A DNA stretch of 64,000 nucleotides from Lathyrus oleraceus (lineage: Eukaryota; Streptophyta; Magnoliopsida; Fabales; Fabaceae), in NCBI RefSeq assembly GCF_024323335.1, contig NC_066579.1, positions 358,360,665-358,424,664 of the forward strand, read 5' to 3'. Of the stretch, positions 12,007 to 25,404 are shown piece by piece. The notes beneath the pieces are model-generated. The model saw nothing but the letters and a program-made list of their open reading frames with translations, ran no database searches and had not been told where the DNA came from. Each line of letters opens with the position of its first letter. Position 1 is the first letter of the stretch. Position numbers and translations under genes: made by a program.

Positions 12007-15000
12007 GCGGAAATGAAAGAGTAGGGCGAGGGATAAAGGGGGAAGCCACTAAATGGAAGGCTTCACTCGTTCTAACGCTCGTTTAGTAGACAGTGAGTGG
12101 AGTGCATAAGCCCCTTTAGAGAGAGATATGGGTGAGTACTACACGAGCTCGTAAGTCACGTACGGAACGAGCGAAGGAGAGCGACCTCATCTTGCTTCTG
12201 GCGAAGCTTCTAGAAGGCCCACCACTTCATAGGAGCGCTAGTGAAGTCGTATAAAGGCAAACAACTCGTATAGCTCGCAATAGCGAGCCTACTTATCGCT
12301 TTTTTTATTGACTTTACCGCGCAAGGAAAGTCAAGAATATCATCAGTAAGAGTGGTTGCTATTGACTTCTCGAGTATGCAAGGCCTTTTTTTCGTCTTTT
12401 TTGGCCTGTTGATACTTGTCGAATTGAAACTAGAGAATCAGAAGACTCGCCAACATTACCTATTTTTTAAGTGGATTCGGGGCCGGTGTAAGTACATGAT
12501 TTCAAATAGCATGTTAAAAGCATATGATCCTCCTTTGACTGTTTAAGTACCATCTCCGCCTTTTCTATTTATGCTTCCTGGTCGCTAGACTCATTCTTCT
12601 TCTTCTACTTTAGTTCCAGCTACCTTGCTCTGAAAGAAAGGTTCAAAAGGTTGCCGATATGTTATTTTTGTAGTTTTGAATTCCAGAACTGGTCAATTCC
12701 CCTTCCTCTTTCGGGAACTATCTTCTCTAGGGATTCCTATTCTATTTCTATTGACTCTTCTCCGTCTATAAAACAAAAAGTTTTGGTAACTAACTTATAG
12801 ATTGTATCTTAAATAAAAGAAACATCCTTTCCTTTAAGCGGAATGGGGGGCAGACGACGAAGCAACATTGATAACAATTAAATCTAAGTCTGTGGTGGAA
12901 GACCCTTTCCTGGCCCCTACAATCAAGCAACCTCACCAATGTGAATGAAAGAAAGGGCACCACATACATCTCGACTAGTTCGTGCCTGCGGAGCGAACAA
13001 AAACCTCTTTTTAATTCTTATTCCGACTCTGAAGTCCGGATATTTGGTTGCTTTGTACTCGACCCATGTGATGTGGTTCAGCTTGTTGCACCACCTCACT
13101 TAACCAAACATATCCGAGAATAATAAGTTATACCAGATCTACAACACTTGCTGCTTCATGCCCAGTTGCATCTGACTCTGCTGGTTCACCTTCTAAACAG
13201 GTCTCCGCACCTGAGACACATCCTTCTCCTGTTGCTTATTATTTTCCCTATATTGTGGTGGCTTATTCAGCGAGCTGGAGCTCTTACTATTCCCGCGCCA
13301 GCTTCCACTCTAGCTCTCTTCGGCCTCGAAGATCATCAGGTTCCATCCAACTCACTCTAGTTTCTATGTTAATTGGTTTTGTACTTCTGCATGTTGGGAA
13401 TAAAAATAGAAGAATATTTTCTACTTGACTTTTTTAAGTGATCAACTAGGTTTTTAATCCCTCGCTTACACTATATTGGGCTAGGTTAAGTTGGAGGTCG
13501 TACATTTCACCAGACTGTGGGACAGACACGTCCCAAAATCTATTCTCCTCCCTTCTGGTTATAATAGACCCAAAACCCCTGCATACCTTGTTTCTACCAT
13601 AAGGCCTCCCTGGCTTCTTATTTAGGTTCTATCTTTTGTAGATTCTGGTATGGAAAGTACCCTTTCCCTGCCTGATGTTATAGCAGCTTATACGGATGTG
13701 TTGTATCCTTACTTGTAGCCGACTCTGTTACTCCTGAGGTTTTATAACAATAGACATAGTAGAGGACAAGTTTTAGTACGAGGAGTTCCATACAATAAAA
13801 GGATTTCTCTATAATAAGAGTGATCCATGGCCTTGAGCCTAGAGTCATAAAAGAATTCCTTGATGCTTCCCACAAGGATAGGAAAGAGTCAAGTGGTCGG
13901 TTAAGCAGCTAGTCCTAATCTAGGCATATACTCCGGTTTGAGCAGTGCCTTTTCAGAGCTTAGCTTCTGAGATTCTCTTACTAATAGAAAACAATCTTTC
14001 TTTCGGGAAAGTCTTCTACGCTCTATAAGGCCGTGGGGCCCAAATCTTCTTGAATAAACTACAATTTGCCCCTTAGAATGAAGCCTTTTAGGCTGTCTAC
14101 CTTTGATTGACGAGTCTCACCTTGGCGATCTACTAAGAAGGTCATATCCATGGTCTCGACTCGCTCATACCCGGCCCACCTCTCTGAGGGGGACTTCCTT
14201 GCTATGCCACCATACTATTAGCTTAGCTGGTAGTTAATCTATTTACTAGTCTGATGTACACTTGGAAGGCTCTCCTTTATCTTACCAGTCGTGCAGCAGA
14301 ATACACACGTTTAGGTTATAATTCTTATCTCAGGCTGATAATTGGGCTTATAATGCCTTTGTTTTATGGACCTCGGGACCTTTAATTTCCAACTTCGGCC
14401 TATCATCTTATGTTTTTAGTTTAAAAAAAAGAAAAGGTTCGCTCCCTAGAGTGCATCCACGTCTTAGCCTTAACGGATGAGGCCTGCTATGACAAGGGAT
14501 AGATAGGCACTACCTCTAACAAGGTAGTCCTATGGAGATATAATGCCTTCTGGATACGACTCAAGAATAAACCATTATCTATCTTCCTAGTCCCTTTGTC
14601 TGAGCATAGGTGACTCTCTTAGTGTTAGTACTTGTTCAGTTAAGATGTACATAGTCTTTAGGGTACGATTATTACGCAGCAATATATCTTCCCCACTGGG
14701 CGCGTATGGTAATATGAGATACATCCTCCGGGCCTAAGTCGATCCTTACTTTCTTCGATTTGGATTCAGAGGCTTCATCTAAGTAGACTGAAAGACGATC
14801 ATGCCCTCCTCTTACTCTTTGTTACAACTATTTCCTCGTCTGGGAAGCAATCCTTTTTATGTTTATTTTAATTATATTTAATTTAACCAAGTTAAATGTT
14901 AGCAATATATATTAGTATACATTTTTATGTTTCGATGCAAAGTAGTTTTTTTGGTTGGTTAATTGGTCACTTCTTGAAACGGCTTGGATTGGCATTCTAT

Positions 15001-18000
15001 TAGCTCTAGTTATCCTTTCGGTAAACTACACTCTAGTACTATACTTTGTGCGTATTACACTCGTTCGATAGATATTCACACCCCTAAACAAACTCTAACT
15101 CGGGGAAGAAGAACAAGTCTTAAAAAACTAAATATGCGATAACCCGCTTAACTTCTACCTTCTCCAACTCTGCTTGTTCCCCAGTGATCGCTACAACCGA
15201 GGATAGCTAGAACTAATGAACTTAGTTAACTCATCAGAATAACCTCCCCTCCTAGCCTGATAGCGCTTTAGGAAAGTCTTATGAAAGATAGAGTCCACTT
15301 CTAGGTCTTTGATCTCACCCAATCTTGTATGTTACACTAGTTTGAAGAGTCTTCTTCCCTTTATTTAACTTTAAGAACTCATAACTAATAAATTACTAAT
15401 AATATAAATAACTGTTCCAACTCACAAACTCAAGAAAGAAGTGAAAGCATCCTTATGTTTCCAGTCCCCCTACTCATATCGGAATGGAAGACTATGGGTC
15501 ACGAAGAAAAAGAGTGTCTTTATTTTTATCGTGTTATAGCCCAATTCAAATAATAAATTAATATGAGTCTAATAATATCTATTTCAAGCAGCTAAAAAGG
15601 AAAGACTTTTTTTATTACCTCAGCCAATGGTTTAGCTGGGGAGCTTCTCTGCTGACTTACCTCATTCCTCCTGTTCGACGATTAACTCTTCCAGGCCTTA
15701 CTTGCCTCGTGCGAGAAAAGAGGGAAAGTGCTAACGTGCTAACACCGGTAATAGGTGTTGCCGCATCTGAGACCGGAAAAGCTGTTATTTGTCCAATTCT
15801 GCCTTCTCTCTTTCCTGTATACTTATTGTACTATTGATCATGTCCGCTCTCTTCCTTTGATCTCTTTTCTATGCTAGGATACCATCTATATCATGTATTA
15901 AATTGATAGTTAGAGGAAAAGATAACTCCTAAATGCAGCTGGGATCTTATATACGATACCACCACACCAATTATAGAAGGAGCAGATACGAGTACGCAAG
16001 CAGCTAAAGCAGTGTGGTTCCAGGTGCATTTCCAGTTTTGATAGTTGTTGTCCGAGCTCTTGTCCTTCCTCTATGATTGAAAACAAAGGCTATAGGCTAG
16101 AGTGGCTTTCCTATTGCAATTAGTAACTGATCTGCTCTCGTCTTTTCTCTTAAAGAGCCCTCCCTTCTCATATTAGCCACCGGCCTAGAAAGGCCCAAAC
16201 AAAGAAGGGGAGCAAGTTTTGGTCAATCTCTTGGGCAAGGAAGAGATGCACCGGGTCTTTCTCTTTGAATGGAGGGATGCTAACTCAATTCACCCTTGCC
16301 TCTACGGGATCAACTACTACTTATATAAAGAAAAAGCACCAAAGGTAAGCTGTTCCCAGTCGAAAGAGAAAAGCTATTCTTCTTAGCAGTTAAACAAGTG
16401 AGTGGAATGATTTTCCCCCCGGGGGTGACTAAACTACCCGGATCCTCATCTCTTGAACTTGTTCTGGCAACTAGTTTAATGGCATCGATATCTCATCTAG
16501 TCTAGATCGATTCCCTAAGAGCTTCTTCTCCAGCAGGCGATTTGGTCCATTTTATCTTTCTTGGTAATAAAGGCAAGGCCTTTCCCTATCACACTTTATT
16601 GACTAGCTTCCTTTCTTCGGCATTCATTTGTCTCAAAAGAAAGAGCTAGCCTAGAGAACTTTACCAATTCAATTCCAATTATCTAAGATAGATCAGGATA
16701 GCTGCCATCAAGCAACCCCTTTAGAGCGAGGGCCTTCCGAGACCCATGCTATCAAGAATAAGAGCCTTGAGCTAAATCATTGACCTTGCGCCTGCTTTGA
16801 TTAGGACATTGTCGCATCTCATCTAGGGATCTAACTCTTTCCGGCTTAGCCGAACTTATCACCTGGAGTGACTAGAGGATATTATGATTCAAGCTCTGAA
16901 CCAAAGCTAATTCTTTTCTCTTCTCTATTATTGTACCCTCATCGGCATCTCCTTACGCAGCTTCAACAGCAGCTGGGTCGTGAGAGCTGAAAGACGTTCA
17001 AGCTCAAAGCTACAGGTTCTGTCATACTCGATTCTATTTCTTTCTACTCTAGAGTTACTGGCTTTCCTTTCGAGCAGACTAAGAAGAAGCCCACATAGTG
17101 GTAGCATCTACGACTTCTTCCTTCTGGGCTTACTTGCCAAGTACAATAGCAACGGATTCTGTACCAGTAAACTATATTTAACCGGGTGTTCCCTCTCCGT
17201 TCTAGCTTTCTAAATAAGTCAGATCGGCTTTATCCGGGAAGACTCCTAAATCAGTTAACTCGGTATGAGAATGCCTCCCCTCTAGTCTATAGTAGCCCTT
17301 CTTCCTTTCGTTTGTGCATCTTTCTCTTTATCCCTTTCTGTTTGTTGGTCAACAGCCACAAGTCAATAAAATGAATTCTGAACTAGGAAGGAGAAGTGAA
17401 CCGTTCAGGCAAGCGAAGCGGTTTGCTTTCTCTAGAAATACTCTGCAGGGGAATTCACTCTTTCTTTAGTGGATTGGCTCACTACTGACTTACTATATAG
17501 TTACTAGAAAGATTAAGGTATCGTACTGGTCGGTTTGCCCAGGACTAAGACCGACAGACTGCTTTCAACCGCTTTTCTAGGGGTGGAATGAACCTTTACT
17601 GCACTACTAGCGTTTTAGAGCTTGAAATAACTAGCACTGGATTGGACTTAAACCAACCGTGCTACTAGGCTTAAAAGAAAAGCTTTCACTCTCCCCCCCG
17701 AACCGCCCTATTACACCTAGGCTCATATGCTCTTCAAAAGGAAAATATGTTTACTTTCTTTCATTTTGGTTATGGAAAGTTAAAGTAGTCAAGTTGACTC
17801 TAATCGCGTACGCCGAGCTTTGATGGATTGTTGTGTTAAGTCTCTTTTGTGAGATAACAGAGACAAGGAACCACAGCCCCTTCGGGTAGGGCATAGGTGG
17901 TTACGGCAGAAAAACAAACCCTAGATCTACAAGACTTACTTCACGCTCTCTAGAAGCTCACTTTAGAGGAAGGTAAAGTGATTATTCCTATAAAATCAAA

Positions 18001-19616
18001 TCAAAGAAAATAAAGATATTGTTCACCGAAAGATAGGCAATTTATTGACTTCAAGAGCGGAAGGGACTACTTAACCACGCCTCGAGTCCCAGTCTCCTAG
18101 TGGTGGGATGGTAAATGGGAATGTCCGGTTTTGGCCAAGAGATGGATGTCTTTGCTCCGTCCCCCTTCTTGTTGGTTGGCACAAGCCTTTGTAGTAGTCA
18201 GCCTTTCCTCCCCGATAGTCTACACCAGGTATGAACTCGATTTAAACGGGGATCATAGCAAAAAAGGCCCTTTTCCTTTTCTAATATGCTTTGAGCCGCT
18301 TCCAGGAATGGTAAGACTTGCCTTTGCCCTTACTCTATTAATAAGGAAATTCCCTGGTGTTCACTCTAGTTCCTAACTCATTTACGTTGTAGGCATAAAG
18401 CTATGGGAATGCTTTCATAGGCTAGGGGGGATAACTCTTAATTAAGTAACTAAGCGCCAAGGCTAGCGAAGGAAAAGGAAGTTACATTAGGGCTACAACT
18501 CCTGACTCGAGGGTGAGAATTTGAATTGAATAGATTGAATCAGAAATGCACTGAGAGAGAGGCAGAATAATCGGAAGCTGAAAGAAGGGCTTTAGTTAGG
18601 TTAGGCAGCGAATCTTCATTGAAGTGATGTTAGCTAGGTCCTTTCCTCGAGCCAATCTTGAAGCAGGCAGAAAGTCTTTTACTTGGATACCCACTTGAAA
18701 AATACATAGAGAGAGTGTTCGAGAACGTCTTTGTGCAGTTTATCGGTTCCAAGTAGCGATGAAAGTAAAACCACTAGCACAACGTGCAAACGTTGTTGCC
18801 ATGTGATAGTTTGGCAAACTAGCTCCTGAGACCATAGAAGGGAGTCTTTGGTTGTGAACGTGATCGGGACCAGGCTAGTTGGCTCAACAACATAGTTGTT
18901 TGGTAACTGGCAAGCACAAGGTAGGGGGGGGGGGGGATTAGAAAGCTCCTCTTATCTTTGAGATCATACGGGCGGACACTTGGTGTTGGTATAAAAAGAG
19001 CATATTCGAGTGCCCCGCTGCCAGAATCACCCTTCTCTTCGAACAGAAGCAACTCTGTAGGGAGGAGAGCTTGCCGATCGAGCGAAGGGATCCATATAGC
19101 TTTCAGGGGGAACTGCTTTTACAGCCTACTAGTATTTAAGTAACGGACGTGTTGAATTAATTTTCATGATGATTCATTCAATTCGTTCGCCAGGAAGTGC
19201 AAGCTTTGTGAACCCAAAAAGCCTGTCGTTGAAACCCGTTCCCTCGTGCTTCCATTAATGATAGATACATCAGTAGAGGTTGGCCAAGCATGATCAAGGC
19301 AGGTGAGCCCTTCCCGCTAACCAAAGGCAGAAATTTAGAGATACTTGGACCCGAAAGGACTGGACCCGTGGAAACAAAGTGATAATTCCCGTTCCGACCC
19401 GGGTAGACAACACCTGAGTTAACACTACGCAACCGAACTTAGGATGTGCCAGAACACCTCTATTGAGCGACAAAGTGGACCTTTAACCGAATCGTAAAGC
19501 TGATTCTATGACGCTTCCAAGCCCATAAAGGCAAACGAAATAACGTATATAGATAGATATAGCTACTGAAGCAACTATACAAAAACTTGTCCGGTGATCC
19601 GACGGTGCCGAGTAGA
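12007..19616. other. Long non-coding mitochondrial-type stretch
   Basis: 7.6 kb without a recognised gene on either strand. The open frames present are at most about 84 codons and look like chance. A G12 run lies near 18926-18937. This is consistent with the large intergenic spaces of plant mitochondrial genomes, but small exon pieces of trans-spliced nad genes could be hidden and were not detectable by eye. Confidence 0.5.
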
Positions 19617-19697
19617 AGGGCTCTCGCCCAACGAAAATTCTTTAGGTGTTCCGTGAGAGGGGCCCTGGATGGAATTGGGTTCGAGTCCCATAGCCCT
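19617..19697 (+). other. tRNA-like fold with T-arm and acceptor pairing (uncertain)
   Basis: A T-arm-like segment, TGGG TTCGAGT CCCA at 19676-19690, is followed by TAGCCCT, which pairs 6 of 7 with AGGGCTC at 19617-19623. The 81-nt span is tRNA-sized. I cannot fit a convincing D-arm or anticodon arm, so this may be a degenerate mitochondrial tRNA, a t-element, or chance. A serine tRNA often lies upstream of nad3 in plant mitochondria, which is why the position just before the nad3 start is suggestive. Confidence 0.2.
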
Positions 19698-19810
19698 AAT
19701 GTGTCAAAATATCATGATTGGGTCGACCAGACCAGGCCCATATCTTTTTTCTTTTTTTCCGATATGTCGCTCCACGATAATGGAGCAAAAGAGCCAAGTG
19801 GTTTATGGTA

Positions 19811-19885
19811 ATGTCAGAATTTGCACCTATTTGTATCTATTTAGTGATCAATCTGCTAGTTTGTTTGATCTTACTCGGTCTTCCT
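19811..19885 (+). pseudogene. nad3: 5' fragment of nad3, joined to unrelated sequence
   Basis: The first 25 codons (MSEFAPICIYLVINLLVCLI) match the start of mitochondrial NADH dehydrogenase subunit 3, complex I. After LLGLP the reading frame stays open to about 20074 but no longer resembles nad3: it continues as a hydrophobic stretch (QLFHLFYSFLIIIPLLGVFY) of unknown origin, and then runs into the Ogre LTR at 20070. The chimera was probably already mitochondrial (recombination within a gene start) before transfer, and the LTR then provided the stop. Confidence 0.75.
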
Positions 19886-20069
19886 CAACTGTTCCACCTT
19901 TTCTATTCATTCCTAATAATTATTCCTTTACTTGGTGTGTTTTATTATCTTTGTATGAAACTCGGCTCGATAGATTTATTTAATTCTCTACTATTTAAAA
20001 TAGGGTTATCTCTTGGTAGTCGAGTCATATCCTATGCTTTATTAAAATTAGGCCTCGCGGGGGGACTTG

Positions 20070-23000
20070 TGTAGCGGAGTTTTCGTTACCTTTAGGTTTA
20101 TTGACTAAACCAAAAGTCAACATACAATTCGAGTCACCACCACACTTTTATTTGTCCAAAGGAAAGGCTAAAAAGCGAACAAAAGCCAAGGTAAGAAGTT
20201 TTTCAAATCAAAAAACTAATAAAAATGTCAGAGATCTGGGTAAGGGGGTTAGTTATGAAATGGGAAGGTTTTACGCACCCAAAACATCCTTAGTACTCTA
20301 AGGGAACCCTTTTTGCAAATATGTGTTGTAGGTTGGTATTTGTGAAAATATTTCTACAAAAGATTGGGGGGATGAGAAAAGAATAAATTATATTTACAAA
20401 TTTGTTGTTTGAATGGATGAGCCCATTGCCTACGTACCATCATAAAGGAGGATCAAAACCTCGTAGTTCGGGGTAAAAATCTCAAAGATTGGTGAATTGA
20501 TTTGACCAAAAGCCTTAAGGTCTTTTGTTATCAAAGGGAGAAAACTCAACCTAAACCAACAATCCACCATGTGAGGAGGGCTTCAACATGCTAGTGAGGG
20601 GTTAACCCTATAATAAGCATGGAAGACTTATAATCCAATCACTAAGGATGAGGTGAGATTTACATTAACCACTATGATAACTCAAACCTACGACTAATGT
20701 TTTTGAAAAGATTTTGACAGGTGGCTATTGGAACCACAAACAACTTGAAATGGGTTGTATTTACAAATTAAACTTATTTACAAAAATGAAGTCAAAGTTG
20801 GATTAAAGTTTATTCACAATGAGTATTTATAAAAATAGTTTTGAAAAGTCAAAGGCTTAAGGCCTAGGTTTCTAATTTGAAACAAAGTCAATGTTTGAAG
20901 AAAAATATTTTTTGGCTTGGTTAGAGTAGGGAGAAGAAGAGAAAGGCTAGTCCTAAAGCATGCAAAGATAAGATAGGAAAGATAAACCCTTGGAGTTCCT
21001 TTTCTTGAAGTCATATAGATGACTCAAAATGCTCATTTCCTTTGGACTTAGCAAATAAACAAACAATCACACAACTGAATTCAAGCTCCTAGGATCTCCA
21101 TTTGGCTTGTCTCTTAACTTGGTTACTCGTGACAATGGTCCTCTTTTCACAATCTCAAGATGGGATCCCTATCACACAAGAGCAAACATCAAAAAGTTCA
21201 CAACACAATAAGGGGAATGGACAAAGAATAAGTTTCGATGAGAAGTCTTTTGAGGTCAACTTTGAATTTTAGCATTCTAAAGGCATGAGGCCTAATTGCT
21301 CTTCAACAAGTTTTGCATTCTAAAGGCATGAGGCCTAGTTGCTCTTGAACTCCTTTAAGCATAGGTAAGTCCTAATTCTAAGTCCTTTCTCCTTTTGTAA
21401 TTGGTTCACACAAAACAAACACAAAGCAAACACAAGATAACAATATATTTATATACAATAATGAGCTCAAATGAGCAAAAGAAAAATGACATAAACATAA
21501 AATACGTGCTCAAGTGAGCAAAGAGAAAATCAATATGAATAATGAGTAAGAAATAAATGGCATTAAAAGTAAATGGCAAGAAATTAAATGCTCAAATTAA
21601 AGTTAGTAATTAGTGGAGGTTATGTTAGCTTGTCATAAGATAATGTAGCGCTATGTTAAGCAATCGTAAGTGGACTAATGTAGTAGTCACACCTATCTGA
21701 GGTTGGTCAATAAAAATATAGGCAAAGAACACAAGTTAGAGATCATGACTAGTAAGCCAAGCTCCATAAACTTTCCATGCCAAAACAAAAGGGGAAGGGC
21801 CTTGTATGGACTTTAGGTTATTTGCTTGACCAAGAAGCAACCTATCTTGGACACAAAACAACTCACTTGATCATGGATCAAGTTGAGTTTGGTTTGGATC
21901 AAAGAAGGTTAAACCTCTCATTTGTCAAGACCAACCATAAGACTTTAACTCATCGGCCATTGATGGAAAGAATGGGATGAAGATGAAAGAGAGAGGAAAA
22001 TAGGACCACAACCAAATCCAATTGATCAAATATGAATCAAATCAACATCAACCAACACCAAACAGAAAAGAAATGAAGATAACAAGTCAACAAGTCAACA
22101 ATATTTTTTTGGTATTTTTTGAATTAAAATAAAATGCAAATAAAAATAAACAAATAAGGTCAAACCTCAAATTCAATTCAAATCAACTTCAACAAGTCCA
22201 ATTAAATTCTCATAGGTCCAACATGGTCAAACAAACTTTGACTAATTTTCTCAACAATTTTTGAAATCAGAAAGCAATTAAAAACAATTAAAAAATAGCA
22301 CATTATGAATTAAAATCTCAAATAATCTCAAATCAAATAAGAAATTAATGAGACTATTTTTCATTGACTTATCATGATCCATAAATGCTAGGAAAATATT
22401 TTTGGATTTTTTAAAAGTCAGAAAGTATTTTAAAATCAATTAAAACTATTAAAAATCAAATAATCCATGAAAAATATCAAATGAAGTCACAAAAATAATT
22501 AAAAATCAAAATATGAAACTAGATTTTTCAAGAAATTTTTTGGAGTTGGTCTCATATTTTTATGACTTCAAATGAATTTTTTTATGAATTTTTGAAAATC
22601 AAATGAATTAACTGAAAATAAAAGAAAATTGAATAAAGGGAAAAAAAACACAGCCACGCGATGGACTTCATTAATTGACGTGGCAAGGCTGAATTGCTCA
22701 GATCATGGAGAACACGGTGCAACCAAGTCAAACGCGTGATATCATGAATTAAATAAAGTAAACATAATGGATGCACACAATTAGATCCTGAGTACCAGAT
22801 CCAAAGTCTGTGAAGGTGCACACATGGTGATGGTGGTGGAAACCACCATCTTCTTTGGCGAGACAACCACTTCCGGCCACCAGTTGCAGAGATTTTTTTT
22901 ATAACAAAAATGGAAAATAAGGACATGAAATTGAAGCTCGTGTGATGGAGATCATCACTGTACCATTGGATCTTCCTCACTCTTCCTATATTGAGAGAAA

Positions 23001-24933
23001 CGTGAGGAAGAAGATCATGGTGTTCCAACTGTAAGCTCATGAAATGATGAATTAAAAGCACCATTGGCTTGCCTCAAGTGTGAGGGCTTCAGAAAACCAC
23101 ACAAACATAAGGATACTACATTGAATTGAGAGTTCTAGATCCAAAAAGTTTGAATGTATACCTCTGAATTGGAGCACTTCAGGCCATGATTTCTTCAAGA
23201 TCTTGACTCCTCTTTGCTTTAGGAATGCAATGGAAATGAAAGGCTAAGGAATTAAGCTTTGAAGATCAGCTAATGATGCTGAATTTCAAGCTCGAAAGTG
23301 AGAAAAAATTTGAACAAATTCCTTTGGTATGGCTATGGTTTCAATGCTGTAGCAATTCAGATCTCCAAAAGGTTGATGAATGAATGAGAGGGAAGCTCTA
23401 TTTATAGCTGAAAGTCTCAAATGATCACACTTCTCTCATGTGCATGGCAAATTGAAATTGGATGCATGGGCCTGTACAGGCGTGTGGAAGGCCCAGTGAT
23501 GGCTGCAAAATCATGCTGAGTTCATATGGAAAGGATTTGGACGTGTACATGAAATGGAATTAGCTTGCATACCAAGTTATAACATGAAATACCAAAATGC
23601 ACCTAAATGGAAAGGTCTTCGAAACTCCAAATGGTAAGTCTAAAAGAGTAATGCGGGTAATGGTTGGAAATCCTTTGAAATAAGGAACAAAAGTCATGTT
23701 GGGGAAAAATTCATTTGGCATGTGCAAATTAATGAAAACTGGCCTGGAAGATCCAAGTACAAAACATGTTTAAGTCACATTTGAAAAATTTCACCAAAAG
23801 CAAGCCTAATCACACCCCTCTGTTTTCATGATGCAAGCTTCAAATGGAAAAACCTTCAACATCAAAGTTGTATATATTTTCAAGATGATCAATTTAGACC
23901 AAAAGTTTGAATAATTTGTTTTTTCTATGACAAAGTTATGGGCATTTGAAGTTGGGTACTTTTTCAAATTCAATGAATTAGGTCCAATATGACCTATAAT
24001 GTTTTTTATTATCACGTGTGTTTATTTTATGATTATTAAATTTTGTCCAACATAAAATTTTAAGTAGACATCTAAAAATTTCCAATGCATTTTGTCTCAC
24101 CTCCAAATCATAAAAATTAAGGAAGTTATTCCCTTGGTAAGTTCACCCAAAATTAGGGTTTCAGTCAAAATGACCTATAATGTTTTAAAATGAATGATGA
24201 CCTTCCAAGTTTCAAATAGATTTTTGATGAACATTAAAGTTGTTAATATGGTTTCTAAGAACATTTTTTCTCTTGGGGTCATCTTCATTTGACAAACACA
24301 TCAAAAGTTATATCTCAATGGTGCTCAGCTTAGTTAGATGACTTGACTAGTCAACTTCTCAAGGCCAAACTTCCAATCTTGATGAAATAATGATTGAGGA
24401 TCCTCAAATAGGCCCACATATGTATAAAATGATGAATGAAAAAACTTTCCTTGATTAAATTTGATCAGAGGTTGAGGTTACTTCATGGGCAAGGCACAGT
24501 CAAAGCATAATGGAATTAGGGTTTCCTTGGGAAACAATCCTCAAGCCCTTTGAGTTATCTTGATCAAATTGGAGAATTGAGATACTTGGGATACATATAT
24601 GGTGATTAGGAGCTTTTTGGACCATTTTCATGCTTTTTCTCATCTTCATCTAGCCACTTCATTGGGCTCATGAGCCTCCTAGGAGCATCGGAGCACATGA
24701 TCACTTGAGCTTCAAAACAAAAAGAGTTAGTGACATATTTTTGTGATTTTGGTTAGTAATAAAATAAGAAAAGAAGTAATATATAATACAATCATGCTTG
24801 GTGGTCTCAAAACACTCAAACAAGTCTCAACCCTAGGGTTAAGGAGCCAACCATGCTATGATCCTTAAGGCAATGCACTTGTGCAATAACATGATGCCAT
24901 GAGGGATGTTAGGGTCAAAATTAGGGTCTTACA
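20070..24933 (-). repeat. 3' LTR of the Ogre-type fragment (4.86 kb)
   Basis: On the minus strand it begins TGTAAGACCC at 24933 and ends CTCCGCTACA at 20070, so it has the TG...CA ends of an LTR. The left limit abuts mitochondrial-type DNA, and the right limit abuts a polypurine tract. The segment near 20135-20300 aligns in character with the equivalent part of the outer Tat LTR (GAGTC-CCACC followed by a T-rich stretch). Open frames inside, such as 22582-23064, are not genes. Confidence 0.8.
23398..23407 (-). promoter_or_regulatory. TATA box of the Ogre-type LTR
   Basis: CTATAAATAG on the minus strand, about 1.5 kb inside the U3 start. The same decamer occurs at the matching place in both outer Tat LTRs. 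Confidence 0.6.
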
Positions 24934-24950
24934 AATGCCCCTATTTAAGG
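24934..24950 (-). promoter_or_regulatory. Polypurine tract next to the Ogre-type 3' LTR
   Basis: On the minus strand CCTTAAATAGGGGCATT directly precedes the LTR start TGTAAG. This is the primer site for plus-strand DNA synthesis. The outer Tat element has AAATAGGGGCAGT at the same place. Confidence 0.65.
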
Positions 24951-25404
24951 TCATTCTAGCCGGAGATATGAAGATTAAAACCTTCGTCTCGACGAGATAG
25001 AATGAGCTTAAATAATAACAAAGAGACGAATTTTGGTCCCTAAGAGACCTCATGATGCAAATGTATGCATGCAAAAATAAAATATTCATGGTGAATAATT
25101 GTCACAAAGGAAAAGAAGTCGGGAGAAACTGAAAATCCATAGGAGTATCACACTCACCAGGGAGATAGAGACTCTGGGGAAATGGGGTAAAAATGTGTGA
25201 GCAGGTCACAACTTAAAAACTTGCTGGGAGACACGAAGGGATTCCAGGAAAATAAATCGATGGAAAGACTCGAGCTGATGCAAAGATGCATGTATTGGGG
25301 AATAATGCCAATACAACAAAACTATCCACAAAGGATACATCAGATAAAAATCCGGACTCAGACGAGGATGTCCACAAAGGACTCAGCTGAGGAAGAAATA
25401 ACGA

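Larger units (their letters stand above)
116..20069. other. NUMT segment 1: nuclear copy of mitochondrial DNA
   Basis: About 20 kb of plant mitochondrial-type sequence: recognisable rpl5, rps14, cob, cox2 and a nad3 start lie in long non-coding stretches typical of angiosperm mitochondrial genomes. It is called nuclear because cob, rpl5 and cox2 carry stops, a lost start and deletions, because the block is interrupted by LTR retrotransposons with target duplications, and because nuclear repeats bound it on both sides. The right limit is the end of an Ogre-type LTR at 20070. Segments 2 (28706-30549) and 3 (59669-60031) are probably the continuation. Confidence 0.85.

Noticed and set aside
12145..12185. 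Possible group II intron domain V (GTACGGAAC near a GAGC)
   Set aside because: The expected pairing and flanking domain VI could not be fitted, and no exon is seen nearby.
22582..23064. 160-codon minus-strand frame
   Set aside because: Inside the Ogre-type LTR and without recognisable domains.
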